Source: Caldicellulosiruptor danielii (GTDB lineage: Bacteria; Bacillota; Thermoanaerobacteria; Caldicellulosiruptorales; Caldicellulosiruptoraceae). From it: a stretch of 64,000 nucleotides of DNA. The DNA lies in contig NZ_CP139957.1 in the NCBI RefSeq assembly GCF_034343125.1, positions 457,001 through 521,000 on the forward strand, given 5' to 3'. The position numbers and the translations under genes are program-made. The notes beneath the pieces were generated by a model. It saw nothing but the letters and a program-made list of their open reading frames with translations. It searched no databases and had not been told where the DNA came from. Below are positions 8,698 through 17,521 of the stretch, piece after piece (within the stretch, counting starts at the first letter, position 1; each line of letters starts with the position of its first letter).

Positions 8698-9522
8698 ATG
8701 TCTAAAAAGGTTTACAAGGATTATATTAAATTTTTTATTGTCTTGCTTATTTCTCTTTTATATATATTACCATTTATTGCTGTTATTATTAATTCATTTA
8801 AAACAACAAATGATATAATGGCAAATCCATTAAGTTTACCAACAAAGTTTAGTATATCTAACTATATCAAAGCGGCAGAAAAAATGACCTATTTAAGAGG
8901 GTTTTTGAATACTTTAATAATTACTTTTTTTAGCATTGGTGGTATTGTAGTGTTTTCTGCAATGACTGCATATTTATTTGTAAGAAAGAAATGGAAATTA
9001 AACAGATTGGTATTTAGTCTTATGATAGCTTCTATGATTATACCTTTTCAAGCTATTATGATTCCCTTGGTAAAAATCTATGGAACTCTCAATTTACTTA
9101 ATAATATGTGGACATTAATTTACATGTATTGGGGATTTGGAGCAGCCTTTGCTGTTTTTATGTATCATGGGTTTATAAAAGGTATTCCTTATGAATTGGA
9201 AGAAGCAGCTTATGTTGAAGGTGCGACGGAATTTCAAACTTTTTGGAAAGTAGTATTTCCTCTTTTAAAACCAGTGACTACTACAATTGTGATATTAGAT
9301 GGACTTTGGATATGGAATGACTTTTTATTGCCAAGTCTCATACTGATTTCAGCTGAGAAAAGAACTTTACAACTTTCAACATTTTATTTTTATGGTACCT
9401 ATACCGCTGATTATGGATTAGCCATGGCAGCATTGATTTTAACAATAACACCTATAATTGTTGTGTACCTTATTTTACAGAAAAATATTATAAACGGTAT
9501 CTTAAAAGGAGCAATAAAATAA
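8698..9522 (+). CDS. Sugar ABC transporter permease (MalG/UgpE type)
   Basis: The protein has 274 residues and six predicted membrane helices. The EAA motif is EEAAYVEGATEFQTFWKVVFPLLKP (about 178-202), shared with MalG-type subunits. The stop codon of the first permease abuts its start. It ends 23 nt before the GH32 start. It is the partner of the 7822 permease in a heterodimeric channel. Confidence 0.94.
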   Translation: MSKKVYKDYIKFFIVLLISLLYILPFIAVIINSFKTTNDIMANPLSLPTKFSISNYIKAAEKMTYLRGFLNTLIITFFSIGGIVVFSAMTAYLFVRKKWKLNRLVFSLMIASMIIPFQAIMIPLVKIYGTLNLLNNMWTLIYMYWGFGAAFAVFMYHGFIKGIPYELEEAAYVEGATEFQTFWKVVFPLLKPVTTTIVILDGLWIWNDFLLPSLILISAEKRTLQLSTFYFYGTYTADYGLAMAALILTITPIIVVYLILQKNIINGILKGAIK

Positions 9523-9545
9523 ATAACAAAATTGGAGTGTCAAAT

Positions 9546-11000
9546 ATGGAAAAATTAGATCTACTAAAAAAGGCTAATGACTATGTACAAACGTATAAGA
9601 GTAAAGTTAATAAAAAATATCGCTTAAAATTTCATTTAATGGGCGAATGCGGATGGATAAATGATCCAAATGGTTTTATCTATTATAATGGAGTCTATCA
9701 CTGCTTTTTTCAGTACAATCCATTTAAACCTTTTTGGCATTCAACTTATTGGGGCCACGCAATAAGCGATGATATGATCAAATGGGAATATATGCCAATT
9801 GCTTTAGCTCCAGATATGGATTATGATAAAGATGGTTGTTTTTCAGGAAGTGCAGTTGAAAAGGATGGAAAACTATATTTAGTATATACTGGTCACATAA
9901 ATAAGAATCACAATAATTATATTCAAACTCAATGTCTTGCATTTTCAGAAGATGGTATGATGTTCCAGAAATATACTAATAATCCTATTATTGATTTAAA
10001 TGATTTACCAGCTGATTCAAACAAAAAAGATTTTAGAGATCCTAAGGTTTTTAAAATGAATGATTATTATTATATGGTGATTGCTTCTCAAGATAAAAAA
10101 GGTAGAGGTCAAATTTTACTTTATAAATCGCAAGACCTAATAAAATGGAATTATGTTAATACGATTTTGAAAAATGAAAATATAATTGATGGAGATGTTT
10201 GGGAGTGCCCCGATTTATTTTCTCTATGTGAACGTGATATTTTGATTCTATCGTATCAGAAAAAAGAAGGGGAAAAAGTTCTTAAAAGTGAAAGTATATA
10301 TTTTGTTGGTAAAATGGATTATGAAAGAGGAAATTTTAAGATTGATTATTACAATAAATTAGATTATGGCAGGCATTTTTATGCACCTCAAACAACTGTT
10401 GCACCTGATGGTAGAAGACTGATGATAGCATGGATGGATAATTGGAATGTAAAAATTCCCACTCAGCACGGACATAACTGGGCTGGGGCTTTGACTTTAC
10501 CTCGACAATTAGAGTATGTAAATAATAAATTGATTACAAAACCTATTTATGAGATTGAAAGGTACAAAAAAGAAAAGATTGCTGTGGAGAAGAATGTTAA
10601 TAATGATGAAATAAAGTTAGATTGCCACAAATTAGATACATTTGAAGTAGACTTTAGTATGAGTTTTAATGAATTGAAGAACATAGATATAGAATTTTAT
10701 GACAAAGCAAATAATAAAAAACCTTTCTTTATGATGAGTTATAATTCAATATTAAAAAAATTTGAAGTCAAATTTGTTGAATGTGAGGAAATAGAACAAG
10801 AGTGTATTCCTTCAATTGCTTTAGATGATTTATTTAAGATAAAATTATTAGTAGATACTTCGTCAGTAGAGATTTTTTTTAATGAGGGAGAAATAGTTTT
10901 TACTTATAGAATTTATCCAGCTGAAAAAATAGATTTTGTTGAGGTACAAATATACGGGCAAGGCAAGATATCCACAAAAATATATGAAATAGAAATTTGA
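9546..11000 (+). CDS. Glycoside hydrolase family 32 (sucrose/fructan hydrolase)
   Basis: The protein has 484 residues and no signal peptide, so it acts in the cytoplasm on imported sucrose or fructo-oligosaccharides. GH32 blocks are present: WINDPNG with the nucleophile Asp40, FRDPKVF with the transition-state Asp165, and WECPDLF with the acid/base Glu220. A C-terminal beta-sandwich module follows from about residue 330. GGAG at 9533-9536 favours ATG 9546 over an in-frame GTG at 9537. It ends the operon and is followed by a strong terminator. Whether sucrose, sucrose-6-phosphate or inulin is preferred cannot be told; with an ABC rather than PTS importer, unphosphorylated substrates are more likely. 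Confidence 0.94.
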   Translation: MEKLDLLKKANDYVQTYKSKVNKKYRLKFHLMGECGWINDPNGFIYYNGVYHCFFQYNPFKPFWHSTYWGHAISDDMIKWEYMPIALAPDMDYDKDGCFSGSAVEKDGKLYLVYTGHINKNHNNYIQTQCLAFSEDGMMFQKYTNNPIIDLNDLPADSNKKDFRDPKVFKMNDYYYMVIASQDKKGRGQILLYKSQDLIKWNYVNTILKNENIIDGDVWECPDLFSLCERDILILSYQKKEGEKVLKSESIYFVGKMDYERGNFKIDYYNKLDYGRHFYAPQTTVAPDGRRLMIAWMDNWNVKIPTQHGHNWAGALTLPRQLEYVNNKLITKPIYEIERYKKEKIAVEKNVNNDEIKLDCHKLDTFEVDFSMSFNELKNIDIEFYDKANNKKPFFMMSYNSILKKFEVKFVECEEIEQECIPSIALDDLFKIKLLVDTSSVEIFFNEGEIVFTYRIYPAEKIDFVEVQIYGQGKISTKIYEIEI

Positions 11001-11006
11001 TTTATG

Positions 11007-11042
11007 CCCCCTTGTTTTAAGAAGTTTTATATAACAAGGGGG
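11007..11042 (+). terminator. Intrinsic terminator of the GH32 operon
   Basis: CCCCCTTGTT (11007-11016) pairs perfectly with AACAAGGGGG (11033-11042) around a 16-nt loop, followed by a T-rich tract. The XRE gene from the other strand ends at 11057, so the hairpin may serve both directions. Confidence 0.9.
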
Positions 11043-11056
11043 ATTCCTTTTATTTT

Positions 11057-11467
11057 TCAATTTTCATTAATTATCTTTCCATATTGAAGTACGATTGTAA
11101 GGAGCTCTTTAAGATAATTCTTTGTATGATCATTCAATATTTCGCCATTAAAAACAATTACTTCTTTAGAATTTTCAAGTTCAACAATTAAGTCTTCCAT
11201 AATTTTTGCAACATCTTTTTGCTTTTCGAAATATTTTTGATTGTTTTTGCTATTGTCTTCTTTGGTAAGGGAAAATTCTAATGAGACTCCAAAGAATTCA
11301 GCTATTTTTTGAAGAGTTTCAATATCTGGCAACCTTCTTCCCTGTTCATACATTCCGATAGTAGAAGGACTGAGACTTAGTCTTTCAGCTAATTGTGGTT
11401 GAGTAAATCCGTTCTTTTTTCGTAGTTCTCTTAACTTCTCTGAGAGCATGAAATATCTGCAACTCAT
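11057..11467 (-). CDS. XRE-family DNA-binding regulator
   Basis: The protein has 136 residues. The N-terminal helix-turn-helix reads KLRELRKKNGFTQPQLAERL then SPSTIGMYEQGRR (about 8-45), with a helical C-terminal half of unknown role that may dimerise. A second in-frame ATG at 11449 (MLSEKLREL) is a plausible start; neither has a clear Shine-Dalgarno site. It lies 12 nt after the stop of another XRE gene on the same strand, so coupled expression is likely. The pair is divergent from the alpha-galactoside operon and may regulate it (inference). Confidence 0.85.
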   Translation of the reverse strand: MSCRYFMLSEKLRELRKKNGFTQPQLAERLSLSPSTIGMYEQGRRLPDIETLQKIAEFFGVSLEFSLTKEDNSKNNQKYFEKQKDVAKIMEDLIVELENSKEVIVFNGEILNDHTKNYLKELLTIVLQYGKIINEN

Positions 11468-11479
11468 ATATTTGCTATT

Positions 11480-11776
11480 TTATAACGAGCTTAGAAAATC
11501 ACTGAGTTTCTTTATTTGTTCTGGGGTAAGTTTTGATGTCTGTTTCAATAAGTCTTGGATTTCAGGAGGAAATTCTGGTTTTTCCTCAGAAAAAAATTCT
11601 GATAAGCTCATATTAAAAGCTCTACAAATATTTTCAATTGTAGTGATTGTTGGCTGTTTTATTCCCCTTTCGATGTCTGATAATGTTGATTGTCCGATGT
11701 TTGCTAATCTTGCTAATTCACATTGACTAATTTTGTATCTTTCTCTCAATTCTCTGATTCTTTTTCCTACATCCAT
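11480..11776 (-). CDS. XRE-family regulator, SinR-like
   Basis: The protein has 98 residues. It has a helix-turn-helix, GKRIRELRERYKISQCELARLANIGQSTLSDIERG (about 4-38), and a short C-terminal segment (EIQDLLKQTSKLTPEQIKKLSDFLSSL) resembling the dimer tail of small XRE repressors. The ATG at 11776 has AGGAG upstream. The palindrome TGCTA-tga-TAGCA (11805-11817) lies just upstream of its start and could be an autoregulatory operator. Confidence 0.88.
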   Translation of the reverse strand: MDVGKRIRELRERYKISQCELARLANIGQSTLSDIERGIKQPTITTIENICRAFNMSLSEFFSEEKPEFPPEIQDLLKQTSKLTPEQIKKLSDFLSSL

Positions 11777-11804
11777 ATTCTCATCACTCCTGTTTAATCG
11801 CTAT

Positions 11805-11817
11805 TGCTATGATAGCA
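11805..11817. promoter_or_regulatory. Candidate operator between the XRE pair and the alpha-galactoside operon
   Basis: TGCTA-TGA-TAGCA is a perfect 5-bp hyphenated palindrome. Related sequence (CGCAATAACG, and ATAACG facing CGTTAT) recurs at 11841-11876 around the divergent promoter, suggesting more than one half-site. Assignment to the XRE proteins is inference. Confidence 0.45.
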
Positions 11818-11850
11818 TAAAAAAAAGTTTATAAAATAATCGCAATAACG

Positions 11851-11879
11851 TTGACAAATTATCACTTTAGCGTTATAAT
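11851..11879 (+). promoter_or_regulatory. Promoter of the alpha-galactoside import operon
   Basis: TTGACA (11851-11856), a 17-nt spacer and TATAAT (11874-11879) form a consensus sigma-A promoter. ATAACG at 11845-11850 and CGTTAT at 11871-11876 are inverted arms flanking it, so a dimeric regulator could bridge or block it. Confidence 0.85.
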
Positions 11880-11973
11880 ATCAATGGAAGGAGGGGTCCT
11901 GTATGTAAAAGGAGTAGAAAGAGTCAAATCATTTACTTTTTAAATATTATCAAAAATGGAGGAGGAAAGAAAA

Positions 11974-13290
11974 ATGAAAAAATTTAATGTTGCTGTAATT
12001 ATAATAATGTCCATGTTTTTATTAAATTTACTATTCTTTCAAAACATTTTCATTTCTCAGTCACAGGCTGCTTCTCAAAAAATCACTCTTACGTTTATGA
12101 ACTGGGCAAACCCAGGCGAAAGGGAAAGATTTATTAAGTTCAATGAGTATTTCATGAAAAAGAATCCGGACATTCAGATCAAGTATATTACAGTAAGCTC
12201 AGATTATGATTACAAGCTACTCACAATGCTTGCCAGCAATAGTGTACCTGACGTGTTTTATGTTGGTGATGGTGCAATTCGACAGACTATTAAAAGTGGG
12301 AAATTAGAACCCTTAAATAGCTATTTTAGGAAGGGAAAAGTAATTCTTAAGAAAGAGGATTTTGATGACGTACTTTTCAGAATTGCTGAGTATAAAGGAA
12401 AAATTTACGGTATTCCTGTCGACTGTAACCCCATGGTTATCCATTATAACATGAGTATTATTTCTAAATTAGGTTTAGAATCACCTCAAAAATTGTACGA
12501 TGCAGGTAAATGGACATGGGATGAATTTTATAAAATTGCTAAAAAGGCAAGAGAAAAAGGATATTATGGGTATGTACTTGATAGTGGTTGGTGGGGACCT
12601 ATTATGCCTTGGTTTGCAACTGTCTATAAAGATGGAAGGGAACCTGTATTGACAGATTTAAAAAACAAAAAATCGTTATTAGATAGACCAGAATACATTG
12701 AAGTTATTAAATTCCTTGTGAGAGGAATAAAAGACAGATCATTTACTTATGCAGGCTCATTGCCGCAAGGTCAGACTTCAGATGGAATGTTTCTAAGTGG
12801 TAGATTGGTATTTGGTGCGTGGGGGCGATGGCAAGTACCAAATTTCAAGAAAGCAAAATTTAGTTGGGATGTAGTGCCTTATCCCACTAAGTATGGTAAT
12901 AAAAATGCAAAAACATATATAGCTCAGGCAGTAATTTCTATGTCTTCGAGCTCAAAGCATAAAGAACAAGCTTGGAGATTTATTGCTTCATTTACTAACC
13001 GAGATGGGCAAAAATTCAGACTTGAAAGTCAAGGAAATGCTGTTCCTGCAATAAAAGGTATTGATTATCTGGTTACGCAAGATAAAGTTCCTGCTCATGC
13101 AGAATACTATGTAAGAGGTAGAGAAAACGGATTCCCTATAGACTTTTATATTCAAGAAGCTGGAGCAAATTCTACAGCATTACAAGAGCTTGAAAAGATT
13201 TTTGTATTAAAGGCTGATCCTGAACAGCAAATGAAAAAGATTGCAAAATATATAACACAGCAGTATCGAAAAAATCTTAAAGGATATTAA
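11974..13290 (+). CDS. Extracellular sugar-binding protein of ABC importer (alpha-galactoside type)
   Basis: The protein has 438 residues with start at 11974; an earlier ATG at 11956 is inside the GGAGGAGG ribosome site. It has a signal peptide (KKFNVAVIIIMSMFLLNLLFF... ending SQA-A). The family 1 solute-binding fold shows MNWANPGERERFIKFNEYF, VPDVFYVGDGA, YGIPVDCNPMVIHYN and a Trp-rich ligand region (WTWDEFYKI, GWWGPIMPWF). Downstream are two permeases and a GH36 alpha-galactosidase, so melibiose, raffinose or galactomannan oligosaccharides are the expected ligands (inference). Confidence 0.92.
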   Translation: MKKFNVAVIIIMSMFLLNLLFFQNIFISQSQAASQKITLTFMNWANPGERERFIKFNEYFMKKNPDIQIKYITVSSDYDYKLLTMLASNSVPDVFYVGDGAIRQTIKSGKLEPLNSYFRKGKVILKKEDFDDVLFRIAEYKGKIYGIPVDCNPMVIHYNMSIISKLGLESPQKLYDAGKWTWDEFYKIAKKAREKGYYGYVLDSGWWGPIMPWFATVYKDGREPVLTDLKNKKSLLDRPEYIEVIKFLVRGIKDRSFTYAGSLPQGQTSDGMFLSGRLVFGAWGRWQVPNFKKAKFSWDVVPYPTKYGNKNAKTYIAQAVISMSSSSKHKEQAWRFIASFTNRDGQKFRLESQGNAVPAIKGIDYLVTQDKVPAHAEYYVRGRENGFPIDFYIQEAGANSTALQELEKIFVLKADPEQQMKKIAKYITQQYRKNLKGY

Positions 13291-13297
13291 TGCAAAA

Positions 13298-13342
13298 GGG
13301 GTATCTTCAGAGAATTATAAAACAACTTTCTGAAGATACCCC
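13298..13342 (+). terminator. Hairpin between binding-protein and permease genes
   Basis: GGGGTATCTTCAG (13298-13310) pairs perfectly with CTGAAGATACCCC (13330-13342). There is no long T run after it, so it may act more as a 3' stabiliser or partial terminator than a full stop. The position mirrors the 7754 hairpin. Confidence 0.82.
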
Positions 13343-13379
13343 ATAATTTAAAAACATGAAAGGAGGTAAATTTTGAACA

Positions 13380-14264
13380 ATGTCTAAAAAAGAGTTAAAG
13401 GAAAATTTATGGGGATTTGGATTCATAGCTCCACAATTAATAGGTTTTTTGGTATTTTCGTTATTTCCCACAGTTGCGGCTATTATTCTAAGTTTTTTTG
13501 AATGGGATTTAGTAAGCAAACCAAAATGGGTAGGGACTTCTAATTTTAAATATATATTTTTTTCCGGTGAGAGTGATTTCCCGCTTGCTCTAAAGAATAC
13601 TGTACTTTATATTCTCTATACAATCCCTGCACAGTTGTTTTTAGCATTAGTCTTTGCAGTGATTTTGAATAATGTGGGTTTAAAAATGCTATACAGAGCC
13701 ATATTTTTCTTACCTACTATAACAAATTCTGTTGCAATAAGCCTTGTCTGGACTTGGCTTTTAAATGGCGATTTTGGAATTATAAATACTTTACTTAAAA
13801 GCTTGGGTATTGAAGGACCACAATGGCTTACAGATCCTAATCTTGTAATGCTATCTATTTCGTTGATGTCAATATGGTGGGGAGTGGGTTACTACACTAC
13901 TATATTTTTAGCTGGACTGCAAAGTATACCTAATGTGTACTATGAAGCTGCTACTATCGATGGTGCAAATGCAGTTCAGAAATTTTTTAGAATCACATTA
14001 CCTATGGTTTCGCCTACTACGTTTTTTGTACTTATTATGAGTTTAATTAACGGTTTTCAGGTTTTTGATCAGATATATATAATGACCAATGGCGGACCTG
14101 CCAAGGCAAGTATGAGTTTAGTATTTTTAATATACCAATATGGATTTAAAGATTTTAAAATGGGTTGGGCAGCAGCAGTTTCTATGGTTATGTTTGCTAT
14201 AATTTTAACAATTACTCTGGTCCAGTTTAAGTTTTCAAACAGATGGGTTTATTATGAACGATAA
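13380..14264 (+). CDS. Sugar ABC transporter permease (MalF type)
   Basis: The protein has 294 residues and six predicted membrane helices. The EAA motif is YEAATIDGANAVQKFFRITLPMVSP (about 194-218), and FQVFDQIYIMTNGGPAKAS is characteristic of oligosaccharide permeases. AGGAGG lies upstream; a TTG 7 nt before the ATG is out of frame and stops at once, so 13380 is the start. It is the channel subunit of the alpha-galactoside importer. Confidence 0.94.
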   Translation: MSKKELKENLWGFGFIAPQLIGFLVFSLFPTVAAIILSFFEWDLVSKPKWVGTSNFKYIFFSGESDFPLALKNTVLYILYTIPAQLFLALVFAVILNNVGLKMLYRAIFFLPTITNSVAISLVWTWLLNGDFGIINTLLKSLGIEGPQWLTDPNLVMLSISLMSIWWGVGYYTTIFLAGLQSIPNVYYEAATIDGANAVQKFFRITLPMVSPTTFFVLIMSLINGFQVFDQIYIMTNGGPAKASMSLVFLIYQYGFKDFKMGWAAAVSMVMFAIILTITLVQFKFSNRWVYYER

Positions 14265-14288
14265 ATCACTTTATGGGAGGAAAAGAAA

Positions 14289-15128
14289 GTGATGACTATA
14301 AATAGAAAGAAGATGGCGACTAAATTATTTCTTCACCTGATTCTCATTCTTGTTAGTATTTCGATGATATTTCCTTTTTTATGGATGATATCCACTTCTC
14401 TGAAATCTCTTGATCAGGTATTTTTAATTCCACCTATTTGGATACCTAAACCCCTACAATGGAAAAATTATCTCAATGCGTGGAATGCGTTACCTTTTGG
14501 AAATGCTTATTTAAATAGTTTGAAAATTGCTCTTATTTGTGTCATAGGGCAACTTATAACTTGTTCAATGGCTGCTTATGCTCTTGCAAAAATCAATTTT
14601 CGGGGAAAGAATATGATTTTTATAGCTTTTTTAGCAACGATGATGATACCTAGTCAAGTAACCATGATTCCCACGTTTATCCTCTACAAATACATTGGAT
14701 GGATAGACACTCATTTACCTTTGACAGTACCGTGGGTTTTATTTAGTGCTTTTGGAGTGTTTTTGATAAGACAGTTTATACTAACACTTCCGAAAGAATT
14801 GGATGAAGCAGCAATTATTGATGGTGCAAATCATTTTGTAATCTACACAAAAATAATACTACCTTTGATTGTACCTGTATTGGCAACTTTAGCAATATTC
14901 ACTTTTATGTCTTCTTGGAATAATTTCTTAGGCCCCCTGATTTATCTCAATAGTCCAGAAAAGTATACTGTACCACTTTTACTTGCTCAGTTCAAGGGGA
15001 TCTATATAACAGATTGGACACTTCTGATGGCTGCTTCAACAATAGCAATAGTACCAGTTTTAATAGTGTATTTATTAGGTCAAAGATATATCATAGAAAG
15101 TATTGCACTTACAGGAATCAAAAGTTAA
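14289..15128 (+). CDS. Sugar ABC transporter permease (MalG type)
   Basis: The protein has 279 residues and six predicted helices. The EAA motif is DEAAIIDGANHFVIYTKIILPLIVP. The start is GTG 14289 or the next ATG 14292, both served by GGGAGG. It lies 24 nt after the first permease and is the second channel subunit. The following 155 nt before the GH36 gene hold no gene; a weak A+T-rich promoter there is possible but not clear. Confidence 0.93.
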   Translation: MMTINRKKMATKLFLHLILILVSISMIFPFLWMISTSLKSLDQVFLIPPIWIPKPLQWKNYLNAWNALPFGNAYLNSLKIALICVIGQLITCSMAAYALAKINFRGKNMIFIAFLATMMIPSQVTMIPTFILYKYIGWIDTHLPLTVPWVLFSAFGVFLIRQFILTLPKELDEAAIIDGANHFVIYTKIILPLIVPVLATLAIFTFMSSWNNFLGPLIYLNSPEKYTVPLLLAQFKGIYITDWTLLMAASTIAIVPVLIVYLLGQRYIIESIALTGIKS

Positions 15129-15283
15129 AAAAGTTAATGAGGATTAGTGAATTATAAGTAAATATCAAATTAATATCAAATTTTTAAGAAATATTTAAGA
15201 ATTTTAAATAGGTATAGTGAAAATACTTTACTCGTGCTATTATTAATTGTGAATCCTAAATTTTAAAAGGGAGGATTTCCAGT

Positions 15284-17473
15284 ATGCCAATAACCTTTAA
15301 CCCCAAAACAGGCATGTTTTTCATAGAAGCAAAGAACACAAGCTATGTAATAAAGCTTTTCAAAGGAAAGTTTTTATCCCATGTTTACTGGGGCAAAAAG
15401 ATAAAAGAGTTTGAGTGGACAGATTTTGATGTGACAGGAGGAAGAGCATTTGGTGCAACACCTGACCCAAATGACAAGACATATTCATTTGATACAATGC
15501 TTCTAGAATACCCTGCATATGGTAATTCAGATTTCAGACATCCTGCCTATCAAGTTCAGCAGGAAGACGGTTCTCGTATTACAAACCTTGTTTATAAAAC
15601 ACACAGAATCTATGATGGAAAGCCAAAACTTGAAGGTCTTCCGGCAACATATGTTGAGTCACCTGATGAGGCTCAAACACTGGAGTTAGAGCTTTATGAT
15701 GATTTGATTGATTTGAGAGTTACATTGATATATACAGCTTTCAGAGATTTTGATGCAATAACAAGAAGTGTAAGGTTTGAGAACTTAGGAAAGCAAACTC
15801 TCAAAATTCTTCGTGCAATGAGCGCGTGTGTTGACTTTCCACAAAGCGACTTTGATCTTCTTCATCTTTGGGGGTCATGGGCAAGAGAAAGGTATGTAGA
15901 GAGAACTCCTCTTATCCACGGAATGCAGGTAATTGAAAGTGCAAGGGGTGAAAGTTCACATCAGCACAATCCATTTATAGCACTTTTGTCAAAGGATGCT
16001 AACGAAAAACATGGCGATGTGTATGGCTTTTCGCTTGTCTACAGTGGAAACTTTGCAGCAATTGTGGAAAAAGACCAGTACAACCTGCTAAGGGTTACAA
16101 TGGGTATAAATCCTTTTGAATTTACATGGATATTAAAGCCAGGCGAGGTTTTCCAAGCACCAGAGGTTGTGATGGTTTACTCTAATGAGGGCTTGGGAGG
16201 AATGTCTCGCACATACCACAAGCTTTACAGAAAAAGACTTTGCAGAGGGGTATATAGAGATAAGAGAAGACCAATTTTGATAAACAGCTGGGAAGCTGCG
16301 TATTTCAATTTCAATGAAGAAAAGCTTCTTTCTTTGGCAAGAGAAGCAAAAGAACTTGGGATTGAGTTGTTTGTCCTTGATGATGGTTGGTTTGGCAAAA
16401 GAGATGATGATACAAGCTCTTTGGGCGACTGGTTTGTTGACAGAAGAAAGCTTCCAAGCGGCTTGGATGGGTTTGGCAGAAAGCTAAATGAGATGGGGCT
16501 CAAATTTGGGCTTTGGTTTGAACCTGAGATGGTATCCCCTGATAGCGAGCTTTACAGAAAACATCCAGACTGGTGCATACAGGTGCGAGGAAGGCTACTT
16601 ACGCAGTGCAGGAACCAATATGTTTTAGATATCACAAGAGAAGATGTTAGAAGAGAGATTTTGAGAATGATGAAGGAGATTATAACCACTGCTCCTATTG
16701 AGTATATAAAATGGGATATGAACAGGCCCTTAACAGAAGTTGGGTCATTGAATTTGCCACCTGAGCAGCAAAAAGAGGTCTTCCACAGATATGTACTTGG
16801 GCTTTACCAGATGATGGAAGAGCTTACCTCTGAGTTTCCACACATTTTGTTTGAAGGTTGCTCTGGCGGTGGTGGCAGGTTTGACCCTGGGATTTTGTAC
16901 TACATGCCGCAGATCTGGACAAGTGATGATACAGACGCAATTGAGAGGCTTAAAATCCAGTTTGGAACAAGCATTGTATATCCAGCATCTACAATGGGTG
17001 CGCATGTTTCGATTGTGCCAAACCATCAGGTTGGTAGGATAACACCAATGAAGACAAGAGGGATTGTGGCACTCTCTGGGTGCTTTGGATATGAGCTTGA
17101 TTTGACAAAGCTCTCCCAAGAAGACAAAGAAGAGATTAAAAAACAAATTGAGCTTTACAAAAGGATTTGGCATATAGTATTTGAAGGTGATTTGTACAGG
17201 CTAATTTCTCCATTTGAAGAAAATGCAGCTGCTTGGATGTTTGTAACAGAAGACAAAAATGAGGCAGTTGTGTTTTATGTGAATATATTAGGTGAGCCAA
17301 ATCCGCCAATAAAGAGACTCAAGCTTGACGGGCTTGATCCTGACAAGAAGTATATGATTGAAGGCGATGAAAAGATTAGGTTTGGAGATGAGCTTATGAA
17401 CATAGGAATAATGATTCCACCTACATGGGGTGATTTTAATTCTCATATGTGGATTTTAAAAGCAGTTGATTAG
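15284..17473 (+). CDS. Alpha-galactosidase, GH36
   Basis: The protein has 729 residues, the normal length of bacterial GH36 enzymes, and no signal peptide. It has an N-terminal beta-sandwich, then a TIM barrel with FVLDDGWFGKRDDDTSSLGDW, GLWFEPEMVSP, IKWDMNRP (nucleophile Asp478), FEGCSGGGGRFD and TSDDTDAIERL (acid/base Asp548). It hydrolyses terminal alpha-1,6-galactose from melibiose, raffinose, stachyose or galactomannan fragments in the cytoplasm. GGGAGG precedes ATG 15284. Its codon use looks less A/T-extreme than the transporter genes. It completes the import operon that begins at 11974. Confidence 0.96.
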   Translation: MPITFNPKTGMFFIEAKNTSYVIKLFKGKFLSHVYWGKKIKEFEWTDFDVTGGRAFGATPDPNDKTYSFDTMLLEYPAYGNSDFRHPAYQVQQEDGSRITNLVYKTHRIYDGKPKLEGLPATYVESPDEAQTLELELYDDLIDLRVTLIYTAFRDFDAITRSVRFENLGKQTLKILRAMSACVDFPQSDFDLLHLWGSWARERYVERTPLIHGMQVIESARGESSHQHNPFIALLSKDANEKHGDVYGFSLVYSGNFAAIVEKDQYNLLRVTMGINPFEFTWILKPGEVFQAPEVVMVYSNEGLGGMSRTYHKLYRKRLCRGVYRDKRRPILINSWEAAYFNFNEEKLLSLAREAKELGIELFVLDDGWFGKRDDDTSSLGDWFVDRRKLPSGLDGFGRKLNEMGLKFGLWFEPEMVSPDSELYRKHPDWCIQVRGRLLTQCRNQYVLDITREDVRREILRMMKEIITTAPIEYIKWDMNRPLTEVGSLNLPPEQQKEVFHRYVLGLYQMMEELTSEFPHILFEGCSGGGGRFDPGILYYMPQIWTSDDTDAIERLKIQFGTSIVYPASTMGAHVSIVPNHQVGRITPMKTRGIVALSGCFGYELDLTKLSQEDKEEIKKQIELYKRIWHIVFEGDLYRLISPFEENAAAWMFVTEDKNEAVVFYVNILGEPNPPIKRLKLDGLDPDKKYMIEGDEKIRFGDELMNIGIMIPPTWGDFNSHMWILKAVD

Positions 17474-17521
17474 ATTTAAATTTGGTAGTATAATTGTAAA
17501 AAAGCAGGAAAGTGTGGTTCT

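Noticed and set aside
16745-17173. Minus-strand frame within the GH36 gene
   Set aside because: Shadow of the strongly coding plus strand.
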